In this document: positions 16,035-24,195 of the stretch, one piece after another | Layout of the letters: every line of letters begins with the position of its first letter | Numbering within the stretch: position 1 is the stretch's first letter | Assembly: GCF_013408335.1 (NCBI RefSeq) | Contig: NZ_JACBZR010000001.1 | Location: 1,116,001 to 1,180,000, forward strand | Length of the DNA: 64,000 nt | Reading direction: 5' to 3' | Source of the DNA: Nocardioides panzhihuensis | GTDB lineage: Bacteria > Actinomycetota > Actinomycetes > Propionibacteriales > Nocardioidaceae | The notes under the pieces: model-generated | Told to the model about the DNA's origin: nothing | Databases searched by the model: none | What the model saw: only the letters and a program-made list of their open reading frames with translations | Program-made: the position numbers and the translations under genes

Positions 16035-17144
16035 GTGAATGAGCAGCGACCACGCGACGTGGTGATCCTCGGTTCCACCGGGTCCATCGGCATGCAGGCA
16101 CTCGACCTGGTGCGGGCCAACCCGGACCGGTTCCGGGTCGTAGGGCTGACCGCAGGCGGGTCCAACAAGGAGCTGTTCGAGACCCAGGTCGCCGAGTTCA
16201 AGCCCAAGCTCTCCGGGCTGGGTGAGGAGGCCTCGATCGAGGCGGCCGCCCAGCCCGCCGACGTGGTGCTCAACGGGATCACCGGCGCCGTGGGTCTCCG
16301 CCCGACGCTGGCAGCGCTGGAGGCCGGCAACACCCTCGCGCTGGCCAACAAGGAATCGCTGATCATCGGTGGGCCGCTGGTCAAGCGGGTCACGGGCGAG
16401 GGACAGATCGTTCCGGTCGACTCCGAGCACTCCGCGATCGCGCAGAGCCTGCGCGCCGGCCGCGTCGAGGAGGTGCGCAAGCTGGTGCTGACCGCGTCCG
16501 GCGGCCCGTTCCGCGGCCGCTCCCGCGACGAGCTCGCCCAGGTCACCCCGGCGCAGGCGCTCAAGCACCCCAACTTCGCGATGGGCCGGGTGATCACGAC
16601 CAACTCCGCGACCTTGGTCAACAAGGGCCTCGAGGTGATCGAGGCACACCTGCTCTTCGACGTACCCTTCGACCGGATCGAGGTCGTCGTCCACCCGCAG
16701 CAGTACATCCACTCGATGGTCGAGTTCACCGACGGCGCCGTGGTGGCCCAGCTCGGGCTGCCGACGATGCTGGTGCCGATCTCGATGGGGATGGCCTGGC
16801 CCGAGCGGGTGCCGGACGCCGAGACCCCGATCGACTGGACCAAAGCCGCCGACTGGCGCTTCGAGCCGCTCGACGACGAGGCCTTCCCCGCGGTGCGGCT
16901 GGCCCGTGAGGCCGGGACCCGCGGTGGCACCCATCCCGCCGTCTACAACGCCGCCAACGAGGTCTGCGTGGACGCCTTCCACGAGGGCCGGATCCCGTTC
17001 CCCGGCATCGTGGACACGATTGCGGAGGTCATGGCAGCCCATCACGGCGTACGCTCTGAAAGCACCCTCTCGATCGAGGATGTGCTCGCCGCCGACGCCT
17101 GGGCACGCGAAGAAGCCACCCGCATCCTGGAGACCACCAAATGA
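16035..17144 (+). CDS. dxr: 1-deoxy-D-xylulose 5-phosphate reductoisomerase
   Basis: 369 aa from GTG 16035, with GGGAGG 8 nt upstream. It converts DXP to 2-C-methyl-D-erythritol 4-phosphate with NADPH, the committed step of the MEP isoprenoid pathway, in the cytoplasm. Visible motifs: NADPH loop LGSTGSIGMQALDLV, LANKESLIIGG, metal and substrate residues in VDSEHSAIAQ, flexible-loop SGGPFRGRS, HPNFAMG and VHPQQYIHSMVEF. Order and length are normal for the family. Its stop overlaps the start of the site-2 protease gene (ATGA), and ispG follows, the classical actinobacterial trio. Confidence 0.97.
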   Translation: MNEQRPRDVVILGSTGSIGMQALDLVRANPDRFRVVGLTAGGSNKELFETQVAEFKPKLSGLGEEASIEAAAQPADVVLNGITGAVGLRPTLAALEAGNTLALANKESLIIGGPLVKRVTGEGQIVPVDSEHSAIAQSLRAGRVEEVRKLVLTASGGPFRGRSRDELAQVTPAQALKHPNFAMGRVITTNSATLVNKGLEVIEAHLLFDVPFDRIEVVVHPQQYIHSMVEFTDGAVVAQLGLPTMLVPISMGMAWPERVPDAETPIDWTKAADWRFEPLDDEAFPAVRLAREAGTRGGTHPAVYNAANEVCVDAFHEGRIPFPGIVDTIAEVMAAHHGVRSESTLSIEDVLAADAWAREEATRILETTK

Positions 17145-18499
17145 GTGTCTTGCTCTACACGCTCGCCGTGATCGGCTTCGTCGTCGCGATCCTGGTCTCG
17201 ATCGGGCTCCACGAGCTCGGCCACATGATCCCGGCGAAGGCGTTCGGCGGGAAGGTGACGCAGTACTTCATCGGCTTCGGGCCGACGGTGTGGTCCAAGC
17301 AGGTCGGCGAGACCGAGTACGGCCTCAAGGCCATCCCGCTCGGTGGCTACGTCAAGATCGTCGGCATGCTGCCGCCCGGCGCCGACCAGCTGGGGGAGCG
17401 CACCGACGACGGCGCCCTGAAGATCCGCAAGTCCAACACCGGCATGTTCACCCAGCTGATCAGCGATGCCCGCTCGGCCGAGTGGGAGCTGATCCGTCCC
17501 GAGGACGAGCCGCGGCTCTTCTACAAGATGGCGTGGTGGAAGAAGGTCATCGTGATGGCCGGCGGGCCGTCGGTGAACATCGCGATCGCGTTCTTCGTGT
17601 TCTGGGGCGTCTTCGGCATCTACGGCGTCCGTGAGAACGTCGTCGACGAGGGACATCCGGTCGTCTCGAGCCTGCAGGAGTGCCTGCTGACCTGGGAGGA
17701 CCAGGGCCGTGAGTGCCGTCCGAGCGACAGGCCGACCCCGGCCGCCGACGCCGGCTTGAAGCCGGGCGACGAGCTGATCTCGTTCAACGGCACCGAGCTG
17801 ACCTCGTGGCCGGTCGCCCAGAAGTTGATCCGCGACAACATGGACGGCGAGGCCACGATCGTCATCGAGCGCGACGGTGAGCGGATGACGCTGCGCACCC
17901 AGACCGTCGTGCAGGAGCGGGTCAAGGACCTCGACGACACCAGCGCCGACCCCGAGACCGCGAAGGTCGGCTTCTTCGGCATGTCACCCGAGTCCCACGT
18001 GGTCACCACCAAGGAGGGGCCGGTCTACGCGCTGAAGGAGATGGGCGTGATGGCCGAGAACGCCGTCCACGCGCTGGTGCGGCTCCCGGTCAAGGTCTGG
18101 CACGTCGCGCTCGCGATCGTCGGTGTCGAGGAGCGCTCGGCCGACAGTCCGGTCAGCATCGTCGGTGGCGGCCGCATCGCCGGCGAGATCGCCGCCCACG
18201 AGGGCCTCGACGTCGGTGAGAAGGTCGCCAGCTTCGCGTTCCTGGTCGGTGGCTTCAACCTGTTCATCGGCATCTTCAACTTCGTCCCGCTCCTGCCGCT
18301 CGACGGCGGCCACATCGCGACGGCGCTGTGGGAGGGCGTACGCCGCGCGTTCGCCAAGCTCTTCCGACGGCCCGACCCGGGGCACGCCGACCCGGCGAAG
18401 CTACTGCCGGTGGCGTACGTCGTGGCCTCGGCGCTCCTGGTGATGGGCGTTGTCCTGATCGTCGCCGACCTCGTCGTCCCACTTCATCTGCAAGCCTGA
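17141..18499 (+). CDS. Site-2 zinc metalloprotease (RseP/Rip1 family)
   Basis: 452 aa. An intramembrane protease that cleaves membrane-bound anti-sigma factors and similar substrates. The first transmembrane helix contains HELGH (residues 24-28), the zinc-binding and catalytic site. A PDZ domain follows the second region (ADAGLKPGDELISFNGTEL), and the C-terminal membrane part has the second signature FVPLLPLDGGHIATALWEG with the Asp ligand. An insert before the PDZ domain contains two cysteines (CLLTWEDQGREC) that could form a disulfide outside the membrane. It is translationally coupled to dxr by ATGA and sits 21 bp before ispG, as Rip1 does in mycobacteria. Confidence 0.95.
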   Translation: MSVLLYTLAVIGFVVAILVSIGLHELGHMIPAKAFGGKVTQYFIGFGPTVWSKQVGETEYGLKAIPLGGYVKIVGMLPPGADQLGERTDDGALKIRKSNTGMFTQLISDARSAEWELIRPEDEPRLFYKMAWWKKVIVMAGGPSVNIAIAFFVFWGVFGIYGVRENVVDEGHPVVSSLQECLLTWEDQGRECRPSDRPTPAADAGLKPGDELISFNGTELTSWPVAQKLIRDNMDGEATIVIERDGERMTLRTQTVVQERVKDLDDTSADPETAKVGFFGMSPESHVVTTKEGPVYALKEMGVMAENAVHALVRLPVKVWHVALAIVGVEERSADSPVSIVGGGRIAGEIAAHEGLDVGEKVASFAFLVGGFNLFIGIFNFVPLLPLDGGHIATALWEGVRRAFAKLFRRPDPGHADPAKLLPVAYVVASALLVMGVVLIVADLVVPLHLQA

Positions 18500-18507
18500 C
18501 CGGAAAG

Positions 18508-18513
18508 TAATCT
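18508..18513 (+). promoter_or_regulatory. Putative -10 element giving a leaderless ispG transcript
   Basis: TAATCT lies exactly 7 nt before the ispG ATG (18521), and no Shine-Dalgarno sequence is present in between. This implies transcription starting at the ATG in addition to read-through from dxr. Confidence 0.5.
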
Positions 18514-18520
18514 TGACCCC

Positions 18521-19675
18521 ATGACGTCGATCCCCCTTGGTATGCCGGAGGCACCCGCCCCGGTGCTCGCCCCTCGCCGCAAGACCCGCCAGATCAAGGT
18601 CGGGTCGGTGGGCGTGGGCAGCGAGAGCCCCATCTCCGTGCAGTCGATGACGACCACGCTCACCTCCGACGTCAACTCCACGCTGCAGCAGATCGCCGAG
18701 CTCACCGCGTCGGGCTGCGACATCGTCCGGGTCGCGTGCCCGAGCCAGGACGACGCCGACGCGCTGCCGGCGATCGCGCGGAAGTCGCAGATCCCGGTGA
18801 TCGCCGACATCCACTTCCAGCCGAAGTACGTCTTCGCGGCCATCGAGGCCGGTTGCGCGGCGGTCCGGGTCAACCCGGGCAACATCCGCAAGTTCGACGA
18901 TCAGGTCAAGGAGATCGCCGCGGCCGCCAAGGACCACGGCACCAGCATCCGGATCGGCGTCAACGCGGGCTCGCTCGACAAGCGACTGCTGGAGAAGTAC
19001 GGCAAGGCCACGCCCGAGGCGCTGGTGGAGTCGGCGATGTGGGAGGCGAGCCTCTTCGAGGAGCACGGCTTCAACGACTTCAAGATCTCGGTCAAGCACA
19101 ACGACCCGGTCGTGATGGTGCGCGCCTACGAGCTGCTCGCCGAGTCCGGTGACTGGCCGCTCCACCTCGGTGTCACCGAGGCCGGCCCGGCCTTCCAGGG
19201 CACGATCAAGTCGGCGGTCGCCTTCGGCCACCTGCTCAGCCAGGGCATCGGAGACACCATCCGCGTCTCGCTCTCGGCGCCGCCGGTCGAGGAGGTCAAG
19301 GTCGGCATCCAGATCCTGGAGTCGCTCAACCTCAAGCCGCGCCGCCTCGAGATCGTCTCCTGCCCCTCCTGCGGCCGCGCCCAGGTGGACGTCTACACGC
19401 TCGCCGAGCAGGTCACCGCCGGCCTCGACGGCCTCGAGGTCCCGCTGCGGGTCGCGGTCATGGGCTGCGTCGTCAACGGTCCCGGCGAGGCCCGCGAGGC
19501 CGACCTCGGTGTCGCCTCCGGCAACGGCAAGGGCCAGATCTTCGTCAAGGGCGAGGTCATCAAGACCGTCCCCGAGGCCGCCATCGTCGAGACGCTGATC
19601 GAGGAGGCGATGAAGATCGCCGAGGGCATGGAGCCCGTCGAGGGCGCCGGCGCGTCGGTCTCGGTCAGCGGCTGA
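18521..19675 (+). CDS. ispG: 4-hydroxy-3-methylbut-2-enyl diphosphate synthase
   Basis: 384 aa. It reduces 2-C-methyl-D-erythritol 2,4-cyclodiphosphate to HMBPP using a [4Fe-4S] cluster and reduced flavodoxin or ferredoxin. The TIM-barrel half shows [44 protein letters not shown] and [15 protein letters not shown]. The cluster half has Cys281 and Cys284 in SCPSCGR, Cys316 in [11 protein letters not shown] and a downstream Glu, as required. Length fits the short bacterial form. It is followed by a strong terminator, so the usual link to the GNAT gene is broken by an inserted region here. Confidence 0.97.
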   Translation: MTSIPLGMPEAPAPVLAPRRKTRQIKVGSVGVGSESPISVQSMTTTLTSDVNSTLQQIAELTASGCDIVRVACPSQDDADALPAIARKSQIPVIADIHFQPKYVFAAIEAGCAAVRVNPGNIRKFDDQVKEIAAAAKDHGTSIRIGVNAGSLDKRLLEKYGKATPEALVESAMWEASLFEEHGFNDFKISVKHNDPVVMVRAYELLAESGDWPLHLGVTEAGPAFQGTIKSAVAFGHLLSQGIGDTIRVSLSAPPVEEVKVGIQILESLNLKPRRLEIVSCPSCGRAQVDVYTLAEQVTAGLDGLEVPLRVAVMGCVVNGPGEAREADLGVASGNGKGQIFVKGEVIKTVPEAAIVETLIEEAMKIAEGMEPVEGAGASVSVSG

Positions 19676-19687
19676 CGCCGAACGCAG

Positions 19688-19724
19688 GAAGCCCGGTCCG
19701 TCAGTCGGACCGGGCTTCTTCTTG
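19688..19724 (+). terminator. Intrinsic terminator after ispG
   Basis: GAAGCCCGGTCC and GGACCGGGCTTC form a 12-bp perfect stem around a 7-nt loop (19688-19718), followed by TTCTTG. It ends the dxr-rseP-ispG operon. Confidence 0.85.
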
Positions 19725-19770
19725 TGCTCCGAGACGTCCCCCTGCGTACGCCTCGAAGGTCTTTGTGGTC

Positions 19771-20181
19771 TCACCAGTGCATCAGCCTGGAGACCACGCC
19801 GAGGAACCCGAGGTGGAGCAGTGCTCCGACCGGGTCCGTGGTGATCAGGTGGCCCCAGGCGAGGGCCGCCTGGCCCATCTGGGTTCCGAGAGCCGTGGCG
19901 AAACCGTCCAGTCCGCCGTGGGTCCACAGGTGGACGATGACGAACCGGACGCCCGGCACGACCAGGAACAGGATGAGCGCGGCCTTGACCGGAAGGACCC
20001 AAGGCAGCGAGCCGCCGGTCGAGCTCAGGTTGCCGCTGCGAACCCAGCGGGTGCCGCTGCGGCCGTCGAAGCGGACCTTGGCGCGGCCCGCGGTGGTGGC
20101 GACGACGACACCGCGCTTTCCGGAGCGGGTGCCGCCGTGGGCCCGGACGGTTTCGCCGGGGCGCGGGAGGAAGCCGTTCAT
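19771..20181 (-). CDS. Membrane protein with N-terminal SH3/KOW-like segment, 136 aa
   Basis: ATG at 20181 overlaps the stop of the upstream 50-aa gene (ATGA), and GGAAGGGG lies nearby as SD. Residues 8-45 (PGETVRAHGGTRSGKRGVVVATTAGRAKVRF and onward) look like a small beta-barrel of KOW/SH3 type. Then come hydrophobic stretches WVLPVKAALILFLVVPGVRFVIVHLW and GALLHLGFLGVVSRLMHW with a less hydrophobic middle. No family is recognised. Position beside the divergent STAND ATPase in an island absent from the usual ispG-GNAT order suggests it belongs to that accessory locus, but this is inference. Confidence 0.65.
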   Translation of the reverse strand: MNGFLPRPGETVRAHGGTRSGKRGVVVATTAGRAKVRFDGRSGTRWVRSGNLSSTGGSLPWVLPVKAALILFLVVPGVRFVIVHLWTHGGLDGFATALGTQMGQAALAWGHLITTDPVGALLHLGFLGVVSRLMHW

Positions 20182-20330
20182 GACAGCACCCCTTCCGCGA
20201 CGACGGACATGGACGAGGTGCCGGAGGCTGCCTCGCACTTGGGCGGCTCGGCGCTGAGCAGCTGGTTGAAGCCGAACACGACAAGAAGCGTGACGGCGAA
20301 GGTAGCGATGCTGAACTTGTGGTTCCTCAT
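20178..20330 (-). CDS. Small single-span membrane or exported protein, 50 aa
   Basis: Too short for most gene finders but well supported: AAGGAG lies 9 nt upstream of ATG 20330, and its TGA overlaps the next gene's ATG. The sequence MRNHKFSIATFAVTLLVVF is a positively charged N-terminus plus a hydrophobic helix, followed by GFNQLLSAEPPKCEA, a small Ser-rich tail and one Cys. It could be a signal anchor or an uncleaved secretion signal. Function unknown; organisation suggests it acts with the 136-aa membrane protein. Confidence 0.6.
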   Translation of the reverse strand: MRNHKFSIATFAVTLLVVFGFNQLLSAEPPKCEAASGTSSMSVVAEGVLS

Positions 20331-20377
20331 GGTCATCATCTCCTTCAGCGGTGGGGCCCGTCTGGTGGGCCGGCGCT

Positions 20378-20517
20378 GTCCCGGTCGGGGACGTCTCCAA
20401 GGTGGCGGAGGCCACATCGAACTCGCCAGTAGGCGGGTGGGAGTGGGGACGAAGTAAAGACAGTCCCGGGGAAGTTGAGACGTTTCTGGGACAGAATTGG
20501 GACACCTGCGAGATACT
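20378..20517. promoter_or_regulatory. Divergent promoter region with GGGAC boxes upstream of the STAND ATPase
   Basis: The 222-bp spacer 20331-20552 contains GTCCC-GGTC-GGGGAC (inverted, around 20379), CAGTCCC (20461), then two direct TGGGACA boxes at 20487-20493 and 20498-20504, spaced 11 bp. GATACT at 20512-20517 could be a -10. Repeated GGGAC half-sites near an HTH-containing ATPase gene suggest autoregulation. Confidence 0.4.
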
Positions 20518-20552
20518 CACAGCCCGCGGTCGCGACAACTCGGCGAGGGGAA

Positions 20553-22592
20553 ATGACCGACGAAGCGCTCTCTCCAGAGCAGTTCAACGTCGAACTGCGC
20601 GATTGGGTCAGGCAGGTCACCGGCAAAGCCGATGGCGGCGCCGGTGTGGCCATGGCCAGAAGCACCTTCTACCGGCGTACGTCCGGCTCGAAGCTGATGC
20701 CGCTCGACGAGCTCATCCGCGTCGTGGGAGGTGCGGTGCCCCGCACTCTAGACCCGGCCCATCAGGGCGAGTGGATCCGCAAGAACACCGGCATCTGGCA
20801 GTCGAAGTGGTGGAAGGCGTACGCCTGGCGTGATCAGCACGCGGGACTGCCCGGGTCCATCGCCCCGGGCTCCGCCTCGGCTCAACCGATGCTCACCCTC
20901 GCAGCCGAGACGACCGAGGCGCCGCCGCCCGCCACCAGCTCCCGGCTGACCTTCCCGAGGGCACGGGTGGCGGTGCTGAGCGGGCTGGCGACGGACCAGC
21001 CCACTATCGCGCTCATCGAGGCGCTCGGCCGATGGCTCGAGAATCCCGAGTCCAACCTCTTCTTCCTCACCGGCCCCTCGGGTTCGGGAAAGACGATCGA
21101 GGCCAGGGAGTGGACCGCGTCCAAGGAGCAGGTGCGCTACATCAGCCTGCGCGACGGGGCGGTCGACTACGCGGACCTGGTCGACGAGGACCGTTCGCCG
21201 ATCGTCATCGACGACTTCGACCTGATCTCCTCCAGCGCCGAGGAGCACGGCGTCACCCGTCCCGACCTGAGCGAGCTGCGCTCCGCGTTCGGCCGGGGCG
21301 GCCGATTCGTCGTGATCAGCAAGCGCAACCTGCAGACCGAGCGCGACGAGCTCGCCGAGCAGCTGCGCAGCCCCGCGCGCCTGGAGGATCTCGGCGTCGA
21401 GGAAGCCGTGGTCGTACGCGTCGAGCCGATCTCGCCGGTCGAGGTGCGAGCTCTCGGCGAGGAGCGCGGAGGCGATGAGAAGCTGAACAGCCTGGCCGCC
21501 GAGATGGAGCGTGGCGGCGGATTCTTCCCCGCGACGCCGTTGGTCCTCAAGCAGCTCTACGCCTCCATCGAGGAGGGCGCTCCTGCTCCCCGGACGCTGT
21601 GGGACGGCTACACCGTCCACCTCAAGCACATCTGCGGTCAGCCCTGGGACCGGAAGAGCTCACGCATCCCCAGCAGGGTGCGGTTCCAGACCTACCGCGA
21701 CATCGCCTGGGACCTGTTCACCGGGATGGACGAACCGGGTTCGCAGGAGCAGGACCTGATCCCGGTCCCGCGCGTCTCGGAATGGCTCTTCGCCAACCTG
21801 CAGCGTGACCTCGACATCACCAGACAGCGTGACTTCCTGACGTACGAATGGATCGCCGACCTGCTCGACCATCCCGAGGTCTTCGGGGTGAGCGGGCGGA
21901 CCAGGGACTCGGTGGAGTCGGCCGAGTTCGCTCACGAGACCTTCTACCGCTACTTCGTCGCCGAGAGCATCCGCGACCGGCTGCGCGACGGACGCGCGAT
22001 GGCGCTCGACGGTGCCCGCTTCGTCCACATGCACCTCGGCGGGATGGTGATGAGCTTCCTCAAGGCCGGGTTCCAGCCCGGAGACCTCGACGCGGTTGCC
22101 CGGCTCAGCGTGCGCGAGAGCCTGTCCTGGATGGACCGGCTGATCTGCCTCTACCTGACCGAGGAGCGCGAGGACTACGGAGAGCACCTCGACCAGGCGC
22201 CGGAGCGCTACTGGGACGAGCTGGAGTTCGTGCTGGAGGCCTTCCAGTCGCTGTTCCTGCGGAAGGCGGCGATGTATCAGCTGGTCCTGCGCGGCCGGGT
22301 GCCGGTCGACGGCTACCTCCAGATCCTGGACCGTGAGGAGGATCCACGGACCGTCGGCCGAGAGCGCGACGCGCTCCGTGTGGACACCGACATCACCGAG
22401 GCGCTGGTCCGTAGGCTGCATCACCCGGTGCTCACGCCGGCGATTCCGATAACCGCATATCGGCTCGGGCAAATGGGTGATATCACTTGCCTGAGCCATC
22501 TTGAAGGTCTCACTGGTCTGCCGTCCACCCACGAGGTAGTGGTGAGGACGGCGATCCAACGGATCAAGGAGCGCCATGAGCACACTGCCTGA
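20553..22592 (+). CDS. HTH-containing STAND/NACHT-like P-loop ATPase with C-terminal helical repeats
   Basis: 679 aa from ATG 20553 (AGGGG just upstream). Residues 1-75 include an HTH-like segment (GVAMARSTFYRRTSGSKLMP). The ATPase core has Walker A GPSGSGKT (about residues 172-179), Walker B PIVIDDFDLI, and GRGGRFVVISKRNL as a sensor-like strand. Winged-helix and helical parts follow, including SAEFAHETFYRYFVAESI, the motif typical of NACHT/STAND proteins at the start of the helical arm. The end (YRLGQMGDITCLSHLEGL and VVVRTAIQRIKE) resembles HEAT-like repeats that would sense a ligand. STAND proteins act as signal-dependent switches in transcription control or antiviral defence; which applies here is open. 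It overlaps the following SDR gene by 17 nt. Confidence 0.8.
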   Translation: MTDEALSPEQFNVELRDWVRQVTGKADGGAGVAMARSTFYRRTSGSKLMPLDELIRVVGGAVPRTLDPAHQGEWIRKNTGIWQSKWWKAYAWRDQHAGLPGSIAPGSASAQPMLTLAAETTEAPPPATSSRLTFPRARVAVLSGLATDQPTIALIEALGRWLENPESNLFFLTGPSGSGKTIEAREWTASKEQVRYISLRDGAVDYADLVDEDRSPIVIDDFDLISSSAEEHGVTRPDLSELRSAFGRGGRFVVISKRNLQTERDELAEQLRSPARLEDLGVEEAVVVRVEPISPVEVRALGEERGGDEKLNSLAAEMERGGGFFPATPLVLKQLYASIEEGAPAPRTLWDGYTVHLKHICGQPWDRKSSRIPSRVRFQTYRDIAWDLFTGMDEPGSQEQDLIPVPRVSEWLFANLQRDLDITRQRDFLTYEWIADLLDHPEVFGVSGRTRDSVESAEFAHETFYRYFVAESIRDRLRDGRAMALDGARFVHMHLGGMVMSFLKAGFQPGDLDAVARLSVRESLSWMDRLICLYLTEEREDYGEHLDQAPERYWDELEFVLEAFQSLFLRKAAMYQLVLRGRVPVDGYLQILDREEDPRTVGRERDALRVDTDITEALVRRLHHPVLTPAIPITAYRLGQMGDITCLSHLEGLTGLPSTHEVVVRTAIQRIKERHEHTA

Positions 22593-23358
22593 GTCGCCGG
22601 GTGCACAGCCTCGGCCACCAGTGCTCGTCCTCGGAGCCACCGGCGACCTCGGAAGTGCCGTCGCGCGCCGGCTGAGCGCCGATGGCACCCCGGTGATCGT
22701 GCACGGCTACAGCCGCACCACCGAGCTCGCCTACCTCGCCGACGAGACCGGAGCGGTGGCGCGGGTCGAGGCCGACCTGACCACCGACGACGGGGTGGAC
22801 GCCCTGGCCGAGACGCTCGCCGGCTTCGACACGCTGTCGGGTCTCATCAACTGCTCCGGCATCAACCCCAGCCCCGACACGGTCGCCGAGATCGACCGGT
22901 CCGAGTGGCAGCTCACCCTCGACCTCAATCTGACCTCGGTGTGGCGCACGGCCTCGCTCGCCCTCCCGAAGCTGCGGGCGGCCCGGTCCGGCGCGGTCGT
23001 CCTGGTCAGCTCGGTCTTCGGAATCCGTACGCCGTCACGACGGGCCGCCTACGGCGTGTCCAAGCACGCGTTGACCGGTCTCGCCCAGGCGATCGCGCAG
23101 GAGGAGGAGGGCGTCGTCCGCGCCAACGTCGTCGCCCCGGGACCGATGTGGAGCGAGTCCTCCCGGCAGGTGTTCGTCAAGCATGCTCGCAAGGAGGGGG
23201 TCACGGTCGACCAGTACATCTCCTACCGGGCGGCGCGCATCCCCGGGCACCGGTTCGTCACCGCCGACGCCGTCGCCAAGGTCTGTGTCTTCCTCACCTC
23301 CGACGGCGCCAGTGCCATCAACGGTCAGTGTTTGGTCGCCGACGGCGGCGAATACTGA
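22576..23358 (+). CDS. SDR-family oxidoreductase (FabG-like)
   Basis: 260 aa with AAGGAG 5 nt before the ATG, which lies inside the 3' end of the ATPase gene, so translation is coupled. Features: nucleotide motif LGATGDLGSAVA, SR after the second strand (NADP preference), LINCSGINPSPDT in place of NNAG, catalytic Ser in VLVSSVFG, Tyr-Lys in YGVSKHAL, and the C-terminal NGQCLVADGGEY typical of 3-oxoacyl-ACP-reductase-like SDRs. All catalytic residues are intact, so it is probably an active reductase. Pairing with an HTH-STAND ATPase and an aldolase-like protein is unusual; the substrate is unknown. Confidence 0.85.
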   Translation: MSTLPESPGAQPRPPVLVLGATGDLGSAVARRLSADGTPVIVHGYSRTTELAYLADETGAVARVEADLTTDDGVDALAETLAGFDTLSGLINCSGINPSPDTVAEIDRSEWQLTLDLNLTSVWRTASLALPKLRAARSGAVVLVSSVFGIRTPSRRAAYGVSKHALTGLAQAIAQEEEGVVRANVVAPGPMWSESSRQVFVKHARKEGVTVDQYISYRAARIPGHRFVTADAVAKVCVFLTSDGASAINGQCLVADGGEY

Positions 23359-23421
23359 GGGTCGACGCGACCCGAAGCCTGCAGCTCACGCGAGTTGCGG
23401 CTGATCCTCGGTCGCACTGCT

Positions 23422-23434
23422 TAGGCTTCGCCTA
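23422..23434 (+). terminator. Short hairpin between SDR and aldolase-like genes
   Basis: TAGGC-TTC-GCCTA in the 121-bp gap. It may be a weak terminator; the TTAGGCT part also resembles an actinobacterial -10 box, so the reading is ambiguous. Confidence 0.3.
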
Positions 23435-23479
23435 GCGCCTCCACACGTCTCTTGTTCCCTCCTCAGACTGGCGACAACA

Positions 23480-24139
23480 GTGACCAATCTCTGGCTTGCC
23501 ATCGATCACGCGAACGATGTGCTGTTCCGCACCCCGGACTCCTCCGACATCAGGTCCGAGCTCCTCGATCTGGTGGCCGACACCCCCGGCTGGGGCATCG
23601 TCGTGCGTCCTGCGCAGGGGCACGGTGAGGTACGCCCGGAGCTCGCCTGCGCCGGGCTCCCGGACATCGACACCGTCGACGAGCTCGTCGTCCCCGAGAG
23701 GTCGACCGACGCCGTGAAGGTCGGCTTCCAGGACCACCAGGCGGGCTGCGCGCCGATCGCGCGGGCCGTGCTCGAACGCCTGCCGGGCTATGACCGGGTC
23801 TTCCTCGAGCCCTACTGTGCGAGACCGGGCTGTCTCGAGGCTCTGGCCGCTCTCGCCGAGCGCTCGGGGGAGAGCGGCATCGTGCTCAAGCTCAAGGTCA
23901 ACGACGAGGGCCTCGCGGCCATCGAGCGGGCTGACATCGGGGGAGCGCCCTGGGTCGCGCGGTCGGACGGGATGACCTGGGACGACTTCAACGGGCGTCT
24001 GCCGCACGTCCGAGCGCTCGGTGCCGGAGGCGTGATGGTGGGCCGGGCGGTGTGGGGCGACACCGGCGCGGCCGGCCAGGACGTACTGCTCAAGACCGTC
24101 CGCGAGCGGATGCACACGATCGAGCGCGTCTTTGCTTGA
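23480..24139 (+). CDS. Compact class I aldolase-like protein (LacD/YihT-type C-terminal half)
   Basis: 219 aa from GTG 23480. The C-terminal part matches tagatose-bisphosphate and sulfofructose-phosphate aldolases: GIVLKLKVNDEG, APWVARSDGMTWDDFNGRL, and the phosphate-binding AGGVMVGRAVWGD (compare GAsGflaGRavW). The N-terminus LWLAIDHANDVLF resembles the first barrel strand (lalDHR). Family members are 290-330 aa, so about a third of the barrel sequence is missing or shortened. The Schiff-base Lys is probably one of those in VLKLKV or DAVKVGF. It lies in the accessory island after the SDR gene and may form a carbohydrate-like pathway with it. Family moderately sure, reaction unknown. Confidence 0.6.
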   Translation: MTNLWLAIDHANDVLFRTPDSSDIRSELLDLVADTPGWGIVVRPAQGHGEVRPELACAGLPDIDTVDELVVPERSTDAVKVGFQDHQAGCAPIARAVLERLPGYDRVFLEPYCARPGCLEALAALAERSGESGIVLKLKVNDEGLAAIERADIGGAPWVARSDGMTWDDFNGRLPHVRALGAGGVMVGRAVWGDTGAAGQDVLLKTVRERMHTIERVFA

Positions 24140-24182
24140 TCCGGTCTGCGAGCCGCGGGGCGACGTACAACCAGATTGGCCC

Positions 24183-24188
24183 TAGGCT
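24183..24188 (+). promoter_or_regulatory. Putative -10 element for leaderless GNAT transcript
   Basis: TAGGCT lies 7 nt before the ATG at 24196; there is no SD. It marks where the conserved ancestral neighbourhood resumes after the inserted island. Confidence 0.45.
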
Positions 24189-24195
24189 CGTTGAC

